Positions 1 to 10,035 of a stretch of 64,000 nt of DNA are shown here, in pieces. A program made the translations under genes and the position numbers. Source of the DNA: Mesorhizobium sp. ZC-5 (lineage in GTDB: Bacteria; Pseudomonadota; Alphaproteobacteria; Rhizobiales; Rhizobiaceae); contig NZ_JAOWPT010000001.1 in NCBI RefSeq assembly GCF_025753855.1, positions 275,001-339,000 on the forward strand. The letters run 5' to 3'. The notes under the pieces were generated by a model that had not been told where the DNA came from, did no database searches, and saw only the letters and a list, made by a program, of their open reading frames with translations. Within the stretch, counting starts at the first letter, position 1. The number at the start of each line of letters is the position of its first letter.

Positions 1-223
1 CTATGTCGGTTCGACCGGCCTCGCCACCGGACCGCACCTGCACTACGAATTGATGGTCAACGGCCGCAAGGTCGACCCGATGCGCGTCCGCCTGCCGGTC
101 GGCCGCGTTCTCAAGGGCATCGACCTCGAAGCGTTCAAGCGCGAACGCAAGCGCATCGACGATCTTCTGCAGCAGGAAGACAAGGACGGGCTGAAGGTCG
201 CGGCGGCGAAGCTCGCCGGATAG
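1..223 (+). CDS. M23 family metallopeptidase, C-terminal fragment
   Basis: This is the 3' end of a gene that begins before the window; the first full codon starts at base 2 and 73 residues are visible. The fragment opens with YVGSTG and GPHLHYEL, which is the final part of the LytM/M23 zinc endopeptidase fold; the HLH pair supplies catalytic and zinc-binding histidines. After the domain there is a charged tail (KRERKRIDDLLQQEDK) typical of periplasmic DipM/NlpD-like or free-standing M23 proteins of rhizobia. The family cleaves or remodels peptidoglycan cross-links in the periplasm. The N-terminal half, which would tell whether it has LysM or coiled-coil domains, is not in the window. It ends about 75 bp before the convergent MFS gene. 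Confidence 0.85.
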   Translation, partial: YVGSTGLATGPHLHYELMVNGRKVDPMRVRLPVGRVLKGIDLEAFKRERKRIDDLLQQEDKDGLKVAAAKLAG

Positions 224-299
224 TTCCGGAAACCGGCCCTCAGTTCCCCAAAACTAAATTCACATCGGGATTTGCAATTCCATCTGCCTTCCGGTGGAG

Positions 300-1874
300 T
301 CAGATCGGACTAGCGTCCTTCTGCAATTTCGGAGTGGCGCCGGATATGGTCGTCCAGGCAACGACGGCCGAAAGCACGCAGAGCCCGGCGGTGACCCAGG
401 CGACGGCCGAAAAGGCGGCATCGCTCGCGGCAAGCCGGACGGCATCGATCTCCGCCGGGAGATTCGCGGCCGGTTCCCCAAAGCCCGGCACGTTGGCGGT
501 GCTTCCCAGCACCGCCGCATAGCGGAACGCCGCCACGCCGCCGAGCGCGGCCACTGCGAGCAGCCCGGCGATGCGCGAAACCGCATTGTTGATCCCGGAA
601 GCAGCGCCGGTGTCATTGTCTTCGACTGCCGTCATGATGGCGGTCGACAGCGGTGAAACCACCAGCGCCATGCCGAGCCCCAGCAGCACCATCGCCGGGA
701 ATATCGCAGTCCAGAATCCGTGGTAGCCCGCCCCGACCGGGACCGCCAGGCCGGCAAATGCCACCGCGACGACCAGGCTGCCGGCCGCAATAGGCAAGCG
801 CGGCCCGATTCGGTCAGAGAGCCTTCCGACCGGGCCGGACAGCAAGGCGATCGCTGCCGACAGCGGCAGGAAGATGAAACCCACTTCCGCTTCGCCAAGG
901 CCCCAGCCGGCAATCAGCAGCATCGGCAGATAGAAGAGAACTCCCGACAGGGCGAAATAGAGGAAGAAGGTCACCACGTTGGCGCCGGTGAAAGCCCCGA
1001 TTCGAAACAGCGACAGGGTGACCATTGGGTCGCGCTGGCGGCGCTCCCAGAAGATGAAGCCCGCGAAGATGACCAGCCCGGCCACGACGTATGCGATCGA
1101 CCGGTTTGCGGACGATCCCGCGTCTTCGGCGGACAGCGCGGTGAGACCGTAAGCAAGCGCGCCCAACCCTACCGTCACGATCGCGGCGCCCCCGAGGTCG
1201 AGTCTGCGCCTTTCGGCTGGCCGGTCCGCCGGAACCCTGGCGAGGAGAAGGTAAATCGCGACGCCACCGAGCGGCAGGTTGATGGCGAAGATCACCCGCC
1301 AGACGCTGTCGTCGAAGACCGACAGAACCAGCCCGCCGATCACCGGCCCGAGCGCGGTGGTCAGTGCCGACGCCGCGGCCCAGATCCCGATGGCCCTGCC
1401 GCGTTCCTTTTTCGGATAGGCTTTTGCGATGATCGCCAGGCTGCCCGGCACCATGATCGCGGCGCCGATGCCCTGGACGGCACGCCCCCCAATGAGCGAC
1501 GCCGGGCCAGGTGCGGCAGCGCAGGCGAGCGACGCGATGACGAAAAGCACGATGCCGGCGACGAACGTCCGGCGCAGGCCGAAATTGTCGCCGGCAGCCC
1601 CGCCGGCGAGGATCAGCGCCGACAGCGTCAACGCGTAAGCGTTGGAGATCCACTGCGCGTCGGCGAGCGTGGCGCCGAGGTCGGCACGGATCGCCGGGAT
1701 GGCGATGGACACCACCGAGCCGTCAATGAAGCCGAGCGCCGATGCCAGGATTGCCGCGATGAGCACGAAGCGGCGCTGCGGTTGCGGGCAGAACGTGCCA
1801 TTCGCGGCGCCAGTGGAAACGGCGGCCCCGCTCGCTTCAACGGCGTCTCCACTCGCTTCGGATGGTGATTGCAT
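300..1874 (-). CDS. MFS drug exporter, DHA2 (EmrB/QacA) family
   Basis: The product is about 524 residues with roughly 14 hydrophobic helices. Family landmarks are visible: FIDGSVVSIAIPAI in the first helix (motif D1-like), the loop-2/3 motif GDNFGLRRTF, and the antiporter motif C-like stretch ALTTALGPVIGG. These proteins export drugs or other amphipathic compounds in exchange for protons across the inner membrane. The open frame extends to a GTG at 1934, but that start would overlap the end of the upstream L,D-transpeptidase gene; the ATG at 1874 leaves a 34-bp gap and gives a conventional N-terminus, so I prefer it. No membrane-fusion (EmrA) partner or local regulator is adjacent, so the substrate cannot be guessed. 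Confidence 0.88.
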   Translation of the reverse strand: MQSPSEASGDAVEASGAAVSTGAANGTFCPQPQRRFVLIAAILASALGFIDGSVVSIAIPAIRADLGATLADAQWISNAYALTLSALILAGGAAGDNFGLRRTFVAGIVLFVIASLACAAAPGPASLIGGRAVQGIGAAIMVPGSLAIIAKAYPKKERGRAIGIWAAASALTTALGPVIGGLVLSVFDDSVWRVIFAINLPLGGVAIYLLLARVPADRPAERRRLDLGGAAIVTVGLGALAYGLTALSAEDAGSSANRSIAYVVAGLVIFAGFIFWERRQRDPMVTLSLFRIGAFTGANVVTFFLYFALSGVLFYLPMLLIAGWGLGEAEVGFIFLPLSAAIALLSGPVGRLSDRIGPRLPIAAGSLVVAVAFAGLAVPVGAGYHGFWTAIFPAMVLLGLGMALVVSPLSTAIMTAVEDNDTGAASGINNAVSRIAGLLAVAALGGVAAFRYAAVLGSTANVPGFGEPAANLPAEIDAVRLAASDAAFSAVAWVTAGLCVLSAVVAWTTISGATPKLQKDASPI

Positions 1875-1908
1875 GGAGCCTGCTTGGGTTGGCGGGAAGG
1901 CTCTCAAC

Positions 1909-3423
1909 CTACTCCATGAATTCGACGGTGACACCCTTCTTGACGATCTTGGCCAGTTCCTGCGCGTCCCAGTTGGTCAGGCGCACGCAGCCATGGCTCT
2001 CGGTCTTGCCGATCTTCGAGGGATCGGGCGTACCGTGGATGCCGTAGGTCGGCTTGGACAATGCGATCCACACGCTGCCGACAGGCCCGTTGGGACCGGG
2101 TGGAATTTTCAGGATGCCGTGATTGTCGCCCTGCTTGAAATTGATCTTAGGATTGTAGGTGTATTCCGGATTGAGAGCGATGCGCTCGACAGTGTGCGTT
2201 CCGGTCGGCGACGGCGTGTCGGACGAACCGATGGTTGCTGGATAGGCAGCCACCAGCTTGCCGGCCGCGTCATAGGCTCGAACCTGCTTTTCACCCTTGT
2301 CCGCCACGATCCGCGCGACCTGCGCGTTGACCGGACCGCCTGTATTGGCGACGCGGATGATGGTGCCGGGACGGCCGAAATTGGCATCGCGGTTGAGCGC
2401 CTTCAGGTATTTTTCGTCCATGTGGAAACGCTCGGCGAGCATTTCGGACACCGAGGTGTAGCCGAGCCTTTCGAGCTTGGCCTTCTGGCCGTAGTCCGCG
2501 GGAACCGCGGCGACAAACGGGCCGGCGGCATCTTCCGCGGTGATCGTGTAATTGATGAAGGCGTCACCGCCGCTCTCGGCCAACGCCTTCTTGATGCCTG
2601 CGGCATCGATCGAGCGCAGGACTTCGCCGGTCAACTGGCGATAGGAGACAAGGCCCTTGTCGACATTCGAGCCGAAGTGCCCGTCGATGACCCCCGGCGA
2701 CGCGCCCTTGCGATCGAGCAGCACCTGCAGTTCCGCCACCTCGATGCGCGCGGCGGACGTGGTGGGAGGCTCGATGGTTGGCGGATTGGTCGGCTCGACA
2801 ATGATGTCGGAAGGCTGGTTAGGCGCAATTCCACCCGTGGAAGGATCGGGTGATGTCATCGCCGTGTCGGGACCGATGCCACCCGGTTCGAGCGGCGCCC
2901 GCTCGACCGGTTGCCTGGTGATCGGTGGGCGTGTCGCGGTGCGCGGGGGCTGTATCGGCTCCGCGTATCCGCCATCCGGCGCTTCGGGGAACGCATTGCG
3001 GGGATATTCCTGCTCGCTTGGATAGGCCGGATATTCCTCGAGCGGAAATTCGGAATATTCGTCGATCGGCGGCGCCGGCCGGCGGCCGAGTTCCTCGAGC
3101 CGGTCGCGGCGCAGGCGCTCCATGTCTTCCGGATCGTCGAGGTAGTAACGCTCGGATTCGGCCCGTTCCCGCATGGCGCGGCGCATCGGGCGGCGGCGCT
3201 CGCCGCGCGGCTCGATGGCAATGATCTCGCCGGTATAGGCATCGACGATAACCCGGCGTCCACGTCCATCGTAGTAGACTTCAACGTCGCCGGCCTGGGC
3301 GAGTTGAATCCCCATGGCTGCACGCTTGCCGGAACCGCCCACTTCGTTGCGTTCCGATGCAAATGCGCCGACCGAGCTCAGGCCGGCGGCAAAGGCCGAA
3401 GCAACCATGATTTTGCGGAACAT
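1909..3423 (-). CDS. L,D-transpeptidase with peptidoglycan-binding domain
   Basis: A 504-residue secreted protein. It starts with a signal peptide (MFRKIMVASAFAAGLSSVGAFA), followed by a proline- and arginine-rich linker up to about residue 220, a PG_binding_1-type segment (LQVLLDRKGASPGVIDGHFG), then a C-terminal YkuD domain. The catalytic signature runs from HGT to SHGCVRL near the C-terminus, with the nucleophilic cysteine at about residue 479. YkuD enzymes make 3-3 peptidoglycan cross-links or attach proteins to peptidoglycan in the periplasm; rhizobia carry many paralogues. The frame is open for 51 codons further upstream, but the ATG at 3423 has an upstream purine-rich GGAGAACTAGG and begins the signal peptide. 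It ends 34 bp before the MFS start. Confidence 0.92.
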   Translation of the reverse strand: MFRKIMVASAFAAGLSSVGAFASERNEVGGSGKRAAMGIQLAQAGDVEVYYDGRGRRVIVDAYTGEIIAIEPRGERRRPMRRAMRERAESERYYLDDPEDMERLRRDRLEELGRRPAPPIDEYSEFPLEEYPAYPSEQEYPRNAFPEAPDGGYAEPIQPPRTATRPPITRQPVERAPLEPGGIGPDTAMTSPDPSTGGIAPNQPSDIIVEPTNPPTIEPPTTSAARIEVAELQVLLDRKGASPGVIDGHFGSNVDKGLVSYRQLTGEVLRSIDAAGIKKALAESGGDAFINYTITAEDAAGPFVAAVPADYGQKAKLERLGYTSVSEMLAERFHMDEKYLKALNRDANFGRPGTIIRVANTGGPVNAQVARIVADKGEKQVRAYDAAGKLVAAYPATIGSSDTPSPTGTHTVERIALNPEYTYNPKINFKQGDNHGILKIPPGPNGPVGSVWIALSKPTYGIHGTPDPSKIGKTESHGCVRLTNWDAQELAKIVKKGVTVEFME

Positions 3424-4387
3424 ATTGCCTAGTTCTCCGTCAGACGACCGCATCGCGCGCAAAGCAGCCCCGCTTGATAACGGTGCCGCTTCAGAAACTG
3501 GACCATCGAACATGAACCGGGCATGAAAATGGCCGTTTGGCGGCGCCTTTTGAGCGCGATCGATCCGTCCCTTCAAAGCTTCAACGGTGCAGCCGAAAAA
3601 AGGTTTCGCCTTTCATGGGCACGAGCTTCTCCGTTGCCACGCTCCGGTTTTTGCCGGCCTGGCCATTGGGAGGCTGTCGTGCCTCCCGTGTGAAAAGTGT
3701 GGGGGAGGCGGTGCACGTCTGCCGGACGGACCGACAGCGCTGTTTTTAGTTTAACGATGCCCGAAAGGCGCGCACCGCCGGCGTTGCTGCCCCGCCCGGC
3801 TCGCCCTGTGCCCGAAGGCCGTAGGCTCACCGTACGTCGAGGGCCGAGACCTTGGAGCATGACCTCCAACCTCGCCAATCCGGAGCGAGGCCAGTCCCGA
3901 CGCCGCTGTCCTCCCTGGTCAACCCGGTGGCCACCCAGACCCCCACAAAGAACAACACGGTCATTATGCGGGAGGCGGCGAAGGGTGTGGACAGACGAAT
4001 TTTGCAACAATCGTACAAGCCATTGAAATTGCAGGAAAGAATCTTTGGCGGAGAAGGAAGAGGGCTGGAATCAGGGTGATTCTGTCCACACCCTCTCCTT
4101 CGTCATCCTCGGGCCTGACCTGAGGATCCATGCCGTGAGGTTGATGAGAGAAGAGACCGATCAAGTGATCGCCAATTGTATGTGCACCGCAGTCGCGCTG
4201 CCGTCAGGTCGCGGCATGGATCCTGGGGTCTTCGCGACGGCCTTCGGCCTGCTTCGCCCCAGGATGACGAAGGCGCGTTTTCTTTGACGCTTCCGCCAAC
4301 CGAAGCACCCCCACCCCGCGGCCTGCGGTCGCCGATCTTCCCTCAAGAGGGAGGTGAAGGCCGTGGCCTGCGCCGCCTAAAACCCGG
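3424..4387. other. long intergenic region without a convincing gene
   Basis: About 960 bp separate the start of the L,D-transpeptidase gene from the stop of the aminopeptidase gene. Short open frames exist on both strands, but none has a recognisable domain, a good ribosome site and plausible codon use together. The minus-strand part next to 3423 must hold the transpeptidase promoter. A small hairpin (GGGAGGC/GCCTCCC) lies at 3668-3687. The right half carries the inverted-repeat element at 4101-4269, and the stretch before 4380 has C-rich sequence resembling a decayed piece of the CACCCC/CCTCAAGGGGGAGG repeat found intact elsewhere in the window. Confidence 0.6.
4101..4269. repeat. MITE-like intergenic inverted-repeat element
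   Basis: The outer ends are inverted copies of each other: CGTCATCCTCGGGC at 4101-4114 pairs with GCCCCAGGATGACG at 4256-4269, and AGGATCCATGCCG at 4123-4135 pairs with CGGCATGGATCCT at 4212-4224. The ~75-bp centre is unrelated to the arms. Repeats that begin with CGTCATCCTCGGG and contain AGGATCCATGCCG are, from memory, very common between genes in Mesorhizobium and related genomes. No transposase is encoded, so it would be a non-autonomous element or a folded-RNA unit. Confidence 0.7.
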
Positions 4388-5446
4388 TCACCGCCGCCGG
4401 ATGGCGGTGAGCGAGATTGCCTCGATCATGGACGCCCGTCCCCTGGCGGCGTCGAAGCCGTTCATGCCGGTCGCCATGGTGAGCGAATTGAGGATGGCCT
4501 CCTCGGTCGCCTCGATGACGGCCTCGAAGAGCGGCGAGACCGCGTCGTTGGAGAGCGTTGGAAAGCTGGCGAGCGCCTTGCGGCGCGCAGGCGTACGCCG
4601 GACGGGCTCGGCGGTCGAGAAGGCGAGTGCGTAGTCGCCGGAGCCGTTGCTCAAGGCGGCGCCTGTGCGGGCAAGACCACCGAAACAGCGCTCAGCCAGC
4701 CGCCTGAGATTGCGCGAGCACAGCGGCGCATCGGTGGCGACAATCATGACGATCGAGCCGTCCTTGTCGTGCCCATCGTCGACGCTGTCCGGCTTGTAGG
4801 CCTGTCCGGCGATGGAAAGAGTGCCGCCGTAATTGGACTGGACGAGCACACCCAGCGTGTAGGTCTCGGCGGCCACGGTGACGCGGCGCGAACTGGTGCC
4901 GATGCCGCCCTTGCGGCCGAAGGCGACCGTGCCGGTTCCGGCGCCGACCGCCCCCTCCCCGACCGGACCGGATTTCGCGGACGACAGCGCCGTCATCATC
5001 TCGTCGATGGTCGGGCGCGGGGCGCGAATGTCGTTCAGCCGCGAATCGTTGGTTTCCCCGACCACCGCATTGACCGACACGACCTGCTCGTTTCCGGGTT
5101 GGGCGAGCGTATGGCGAATGATGGCCTCGATACCCCGGCCGACTGCGAGCGTGTTGGTCAGGATCACCGGCGTCTCGGTCTCGCCAAGCTCTTCGATCTG
5201 CGTGGCGCCGGCGAACTTGCCGAAACCGTTGAATACGGCGAGGCCGGCAGGCACCTTGTCCTGGAACAGATTGCCGGCATGCGCAAGGATGGCGGTCGCG
5301 CCGGTGCGCGTGCGATCGCCTTCGACGCAGGTCACGTGTCCGACCAGGACGCCGGCGACATCGGTAATCGCGTTAAGAGGCCCAGGCTCGAAGTGTCCCG
5401 GGGTAATGCCCAGGGTTCGCAACCTTACACGGTCGTTTTCCGTCAT
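4388..5446 (-). CDS. DmpA/BapA-type aminopeptidase (peptidase family S58, P1)
   Basis: The 352-residue product matches the DmpA family (L-aminopeptidase/D-esterase, beta-peptidyl aminopeptidase). Landmarks are GITPGHFEPGPLNAITDV near the N-terminus, GRKGGIGTSSR near residues 177-187, and DGSIVMIVATDAPL. In this Ntn-hydrolase-like family the precursor cuts itself between Gly and Ser in the last motif, and the freed serine (about residue 231 here) becomes the nucleophile; all these residues are present. The enzyme removes N-terminal residues from small peptides or amides; there is no signal peptide, so it should be cytoplasmic. The ATG at 5446 is preferred over a TTG eight codons upstream. It lies 40 bp downstream of the YjbR-like gene on the same strand. 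Confidence 0.9.
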   Translation of the reverse strand: MTENDRVRLRTLGITPGHFEPGPLNAITDVAGVLVGHVTCVEGDRTRTGATAILAHAGNLFQDKVPAGLAVFNGFGKFAGATQIEELGETETPVILTNTLAVGRGIEAIIRHTLAQPGNEQVVSVNAVVGETNDSRLNDIRAPRPTIDEMMTALSSAKSGPVGEGAVGAGTGTVAFGRKGGIGTSSRRVTVAAETYTLGVLVQSNYGGTLSIAGQAYKPDSVDDGHDKDGSIVMIVATDAPLCSRNLRRLAERCFGGLARTGAALSNGSGDYALAFSTAEPVRRTPARRKALASFPTLSNDAVSPLFEAVIEATEEAILNSLTMATGMNGFDAARGRASMIEAISLTAIRRR

Positions 5447-5486
5447 GCGAATTCCAGTCCCGAGTTCCAACGGACGGCACCGAATG

Positions 5487-5849
5487 TCAGGCGCCCAATC
5501 CCAATTGCTTGCGCATTTGCTTCGTCAGCTTCGCCGCCACCAGCCGGTGGCTCTCGCGCAGGTAATCGCGCAGGGCCCCATCGTCCATCGATTCGTCGCC
5601 GTAGCGCTGGATCCATTTCATGCCGCGCGACGCGAGATAGGGCGCAGGCCGACAGCCAGGCTGCTCCTTCAGGATGTCGAAGGCCATCTCGGAAACCTTG
5701 AAGGTGACCGCGAGTTGGCTGCCATCGTCCCAGCCGCCGATGGCGAAGACCTTGCCGCCGACCTTCCAGACATGCGCGCCGCCCCACTGGACGACGTGGG
5801 TCGTGGACGGCAGCGTGGCGCAGAAGCGGTTGTAGTCATCGGGAGTCAT
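5487..5849 (-). CDS. MmcQ/YjbR family protein
   Basis: A 120-residue protein with the features of the MmcQ/YjbR family: an N-terminal YNRFCATLPST segment, HVWKVGGKVFAIGGW, KVSEMAFDILKEQPGCRPAPYLASRGMKW, and a C-terminal ESHRLVAAKLTKQ helix. The fold resembles a double-wing DNA-binding protein; the cellular role is not established for the family. It is followed 40 bp later by the DmpA-like peptidase gene and preceded by the repeat at 5859-5936, so any co-transcription with the upstream cupin gene would have to pass that hairpin. Confidence 0.85.
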   Translation of the reverse strand: MTPDDYNRFCATLPSTTHVVQWGGAHVWKVGGKVFAIGGWDDGSQLAVTFKVSEMAFDILKEQPGCRPAPYLASRGMKWIQRYGDESMDDGALRDYLRESHRLVAAKLTKQMRKQLGLGA

Positions 5850-5858
5850 GGTCGCACC

Positions 5859-5936
5859 GGGGACAGTTTACTCTTATCCGCTCGCATCAGTTATGAAATG
5901 GACAACCCGCTCCGCGGATAAAAGTAAACTGTCCCC
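5859..5936. repeat. 23-bp inverted repeat with GGGGACAGTTTACT ends
   Basis: The arm at 5859-5881 is the reverse complement of the arm at 5914-5936 except for one base, leaving a 32-bp loop. The ends read GGGGACAGTTTACT, a motif I associate from memory with REP-like palindromes mobilised by REP-associated tyrosine transposases; no such transposase is in the window. It fills most of the gap between the cupin gene and the YjbR-like gene, both on the minus strand, so the transcript would carry a long hairpin here. Confidence 0.75.
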
Positions 5937-5941
5937 CTGCA

Positions 5942-6952
5942 TCAGCCATCCTCACCGTCGTAATAGCGCCGCGTCGCCGCCATGTCGAAAATGTCGTCCT
6001 CGGAGCGAAGCGCGCGAACCATTATCTTGTTGGAATCGGGATAGACGCAGACCTCGTTCGGATTTTGCTCGCCGATCATCAGGTAGCTGCACAGGCCAGG
6101 GCCGCTGTTGATGAAGGAGTGGCCGATCTTCTGGCCGGCCGGAAAGCAGACATAGTCGCCGGCCGTCATTTCGTATCGTTCGTCGCCGAACAGCAGCGTC
6201 ACCTCGCCGTCGAGGATCAGCGCGTGTTCCTCCTCGAGCATGTGATAATGCCTAGGGCAGAGCCGCATGCCGGGCGAAGGCTGCTCGATCAGCATGCCGA
6301 CATGATAGTCCCGTCCGACAGCCGCATAGGTGAGATGCCTCGACCTGCCGCCGAAACGCGGCCCCTGCCCTTCGACGTTCCATTCGACCTCCTCAGAGGA
6401 GATCGGCGGCTTGGGAGGGACAGTGTCGGCAGTCTCCACGGCGGCATCGAACGGCGGTTGTTCGCCGCCGACATCCTCGCCATCCCAATAGCCGCGAAGG
6501 GCCGCAAGGTCGAAGATCGCACGCCGCCCGAGCGCGTTGACCGACACCTTGTTGGAATCGGTGTAGACGCTGACCTCGTTGGGATTGCGCTCGCCCACGA
6601 TCACATAACGGCAGGTTTTATTGCCGTTGTTGATAAGGCAATGCCCTGCCTTCTGGCCGGCGGGAAAGCAGACGTAGTCGCCGGCCTCCATCTCATGGGT
6701 CGCGTCGCCGAGGCGCACCGTCAGCGTGCCTTCGAGGATATAGACATGCTCCTCCTCGAAGATGTGGTAGTGGGCCGGATTGGTTTGCCTGCCGGGATCG
6801 AGTTCCTCGATCGCGACGCCAATATGATAGTTTTTTCCCACGGCGGCGAGCGTGAGATGCCGGTAGCGGCCGCCGAAGCGGGTGCCGACTGTGTAGTCTT
6901 CCCACGGTACGTCGGAGGAGCGGATCGGAATCGGGGGATTGGGCGGCGACAT
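5942..6952 (-). CDS. cupin protein with two tandem cupin domains
   Basis: The protein of about 336 residues is an internal duplication. Each half has the order DVPWED or EVEWNVEG, then RFGGR.RHLT.AAVG..YH.G..IE, then the cupin core (NPAHYHIFEEEHVYILEGT in the first half, CPRHYHMLEEEHALILDGE in the second) and GDYVCFPAGQK.GH, followed by GE.NPNEV.VY.DSNK. The H.H...EEH pattern supplies likely metal ligands in both copies. No signal peptide is seen. Related proteins are annotated only as cupins, so no reaction is assigned. The ATG at 6952 has a GGAGG 11 bases upstream; an ATG at 6979 in the same frame is possible. Confidence 0.85.
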   Translation of the reverse strand: MSPPNPPIPIRSSDVPWEDYTVGTRFGGRYRHLTLAAVGKNYHIGVAIEELDPGRQTNPAHYHIFEEEHVYILEGTLTVRLGDATHEMEAGDYVCFPAGQKAGHCLINNGNKTCRYVIVGERNPNEVSVYTDSNKVSVNALGRRAIFDLAALRGYWDGEDVGGEQPPFDAAVETADTVPPKPPISSEEVEWNVEGQGPRFGGRSRHLTYAAVGRDYHVGMLIEQPSPGMRLCPRHYHMLEEEHALILDGEVTLLFGDERYEMTAGDYVCFPAGQKIGHSFINSGPGLCSYLMIGEQNPNEVCVYPDSNKIMVRALRSEDDIFDMAATRRYYDGEDG

Positions 6953-7012
6953 GCCGGCACGATCCTCCGATTTGGCCATGGAGGCAACTGACAGCCCCTG
7001 CCAGTACAGAGC

Positions 7013-7148
7013 GCCCCCTCCACCACGCTTCGCGTGGTCCCCCTCCCCCGCTTCGCAGGGGAGGATCCGGCAGCGGTGCAGCCGGCGCGATCTGGATCCT
7101 CCCCCGTTTACGGGGGAGGGGGACCACGCGAAGCGTGGTGGAGGGGGC
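7013..7148. repeat. long inverted repeat with nested palindromes
   Basis: The left arm (7013-7068) and right arm (7094-7148) are inverted copies. The outer 38 bp are identical, as are the inner 11 bp (GGGGAGGATCC), separated by a short region of difference. Each arm also contains its own palindromes, for example ACCACGCTTCGCGTGGT. It occupies the space between the clpB stop and the cupin start. The transcript could form a very stable stem and may end or process the clpB message. This type of C-rich, CTTCGCGTGG-containing repeat is, from memory, widespread in rhizobial genomes. Confidence 0.8.
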
Positions 7149-7184
7149 TAAGGCCGATGCAGCCACTTCCCTAATCAACGCGAT

Positions 7185-9797
<2,613 letters not shown>

Positions 9798-9889
9798 GTC
9801 TGTCTCCTTTTCGTCACCGGCCCGCTTGGCGGCACCGGATCGGCTTGCGGTGACGGACCCGCTCGGTGAGCCAGGTCCTGTTGAGGCAG

Positions 9890-9918
9890 ATATGGTGCTG
9901 GGGTCGCGCCGCCTCAAG
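9890..9918 (-). promoter_or_regulatory. candidate heat-shock (RpoH-type) promoter of clpB
   Basis: Read on the minus strand there is CTTGAG, 17 bases, then CCATAT, about 90 bases before the clpB start codon. This resembles the CTTGAA ... CCCATnT pattern of RpoH promoters, and clpB is an RpoH target in most proteobacteria. The match is imperfect and the call rests mainly on position. Confidence 0.35.
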
Positions 9919-9962
9919 ACGTCCCGTCATTGCCGAAACGACAATATTTTGCACGGACGGAT

Positions 9963-9995
9963 AAAGCAAAAGCGGCGGAGATTTCTCTCCGCCGC
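9963..9995 (-). terminator. rho-independent terminator after the DUF4167 gene
   Basis: A perfect 10-bp stem (9972-9981 with 9986-9995) closes a four-base loop. On the minus strand it is followed by TTTTGCTTT. It lies about 40 bp past the stop codon of the DUF4167 gene and upstream of the clpB promoter region, separating the two transcription units. Confidence 0.75.
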
Positions 9996-10035
9996 CTGGC
10001 AATGCCTTGCCCGCAAGGAGATGCGGGCCTCGCTA

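Noticed and set aside
720-1868. 382-codon plus-strand open frame
   Set aside because: It is antisense to the MFS exporter gene and has a charged, repeat-like composition typical of shadow frames.
3573-4010. 145-codon minus-strand open frame in the long gap before the aminopeptidase
   Set aside because: No domain, no ribosome site and an Arg/Gly/His-rich composition; kept only as part of the non-coding region.
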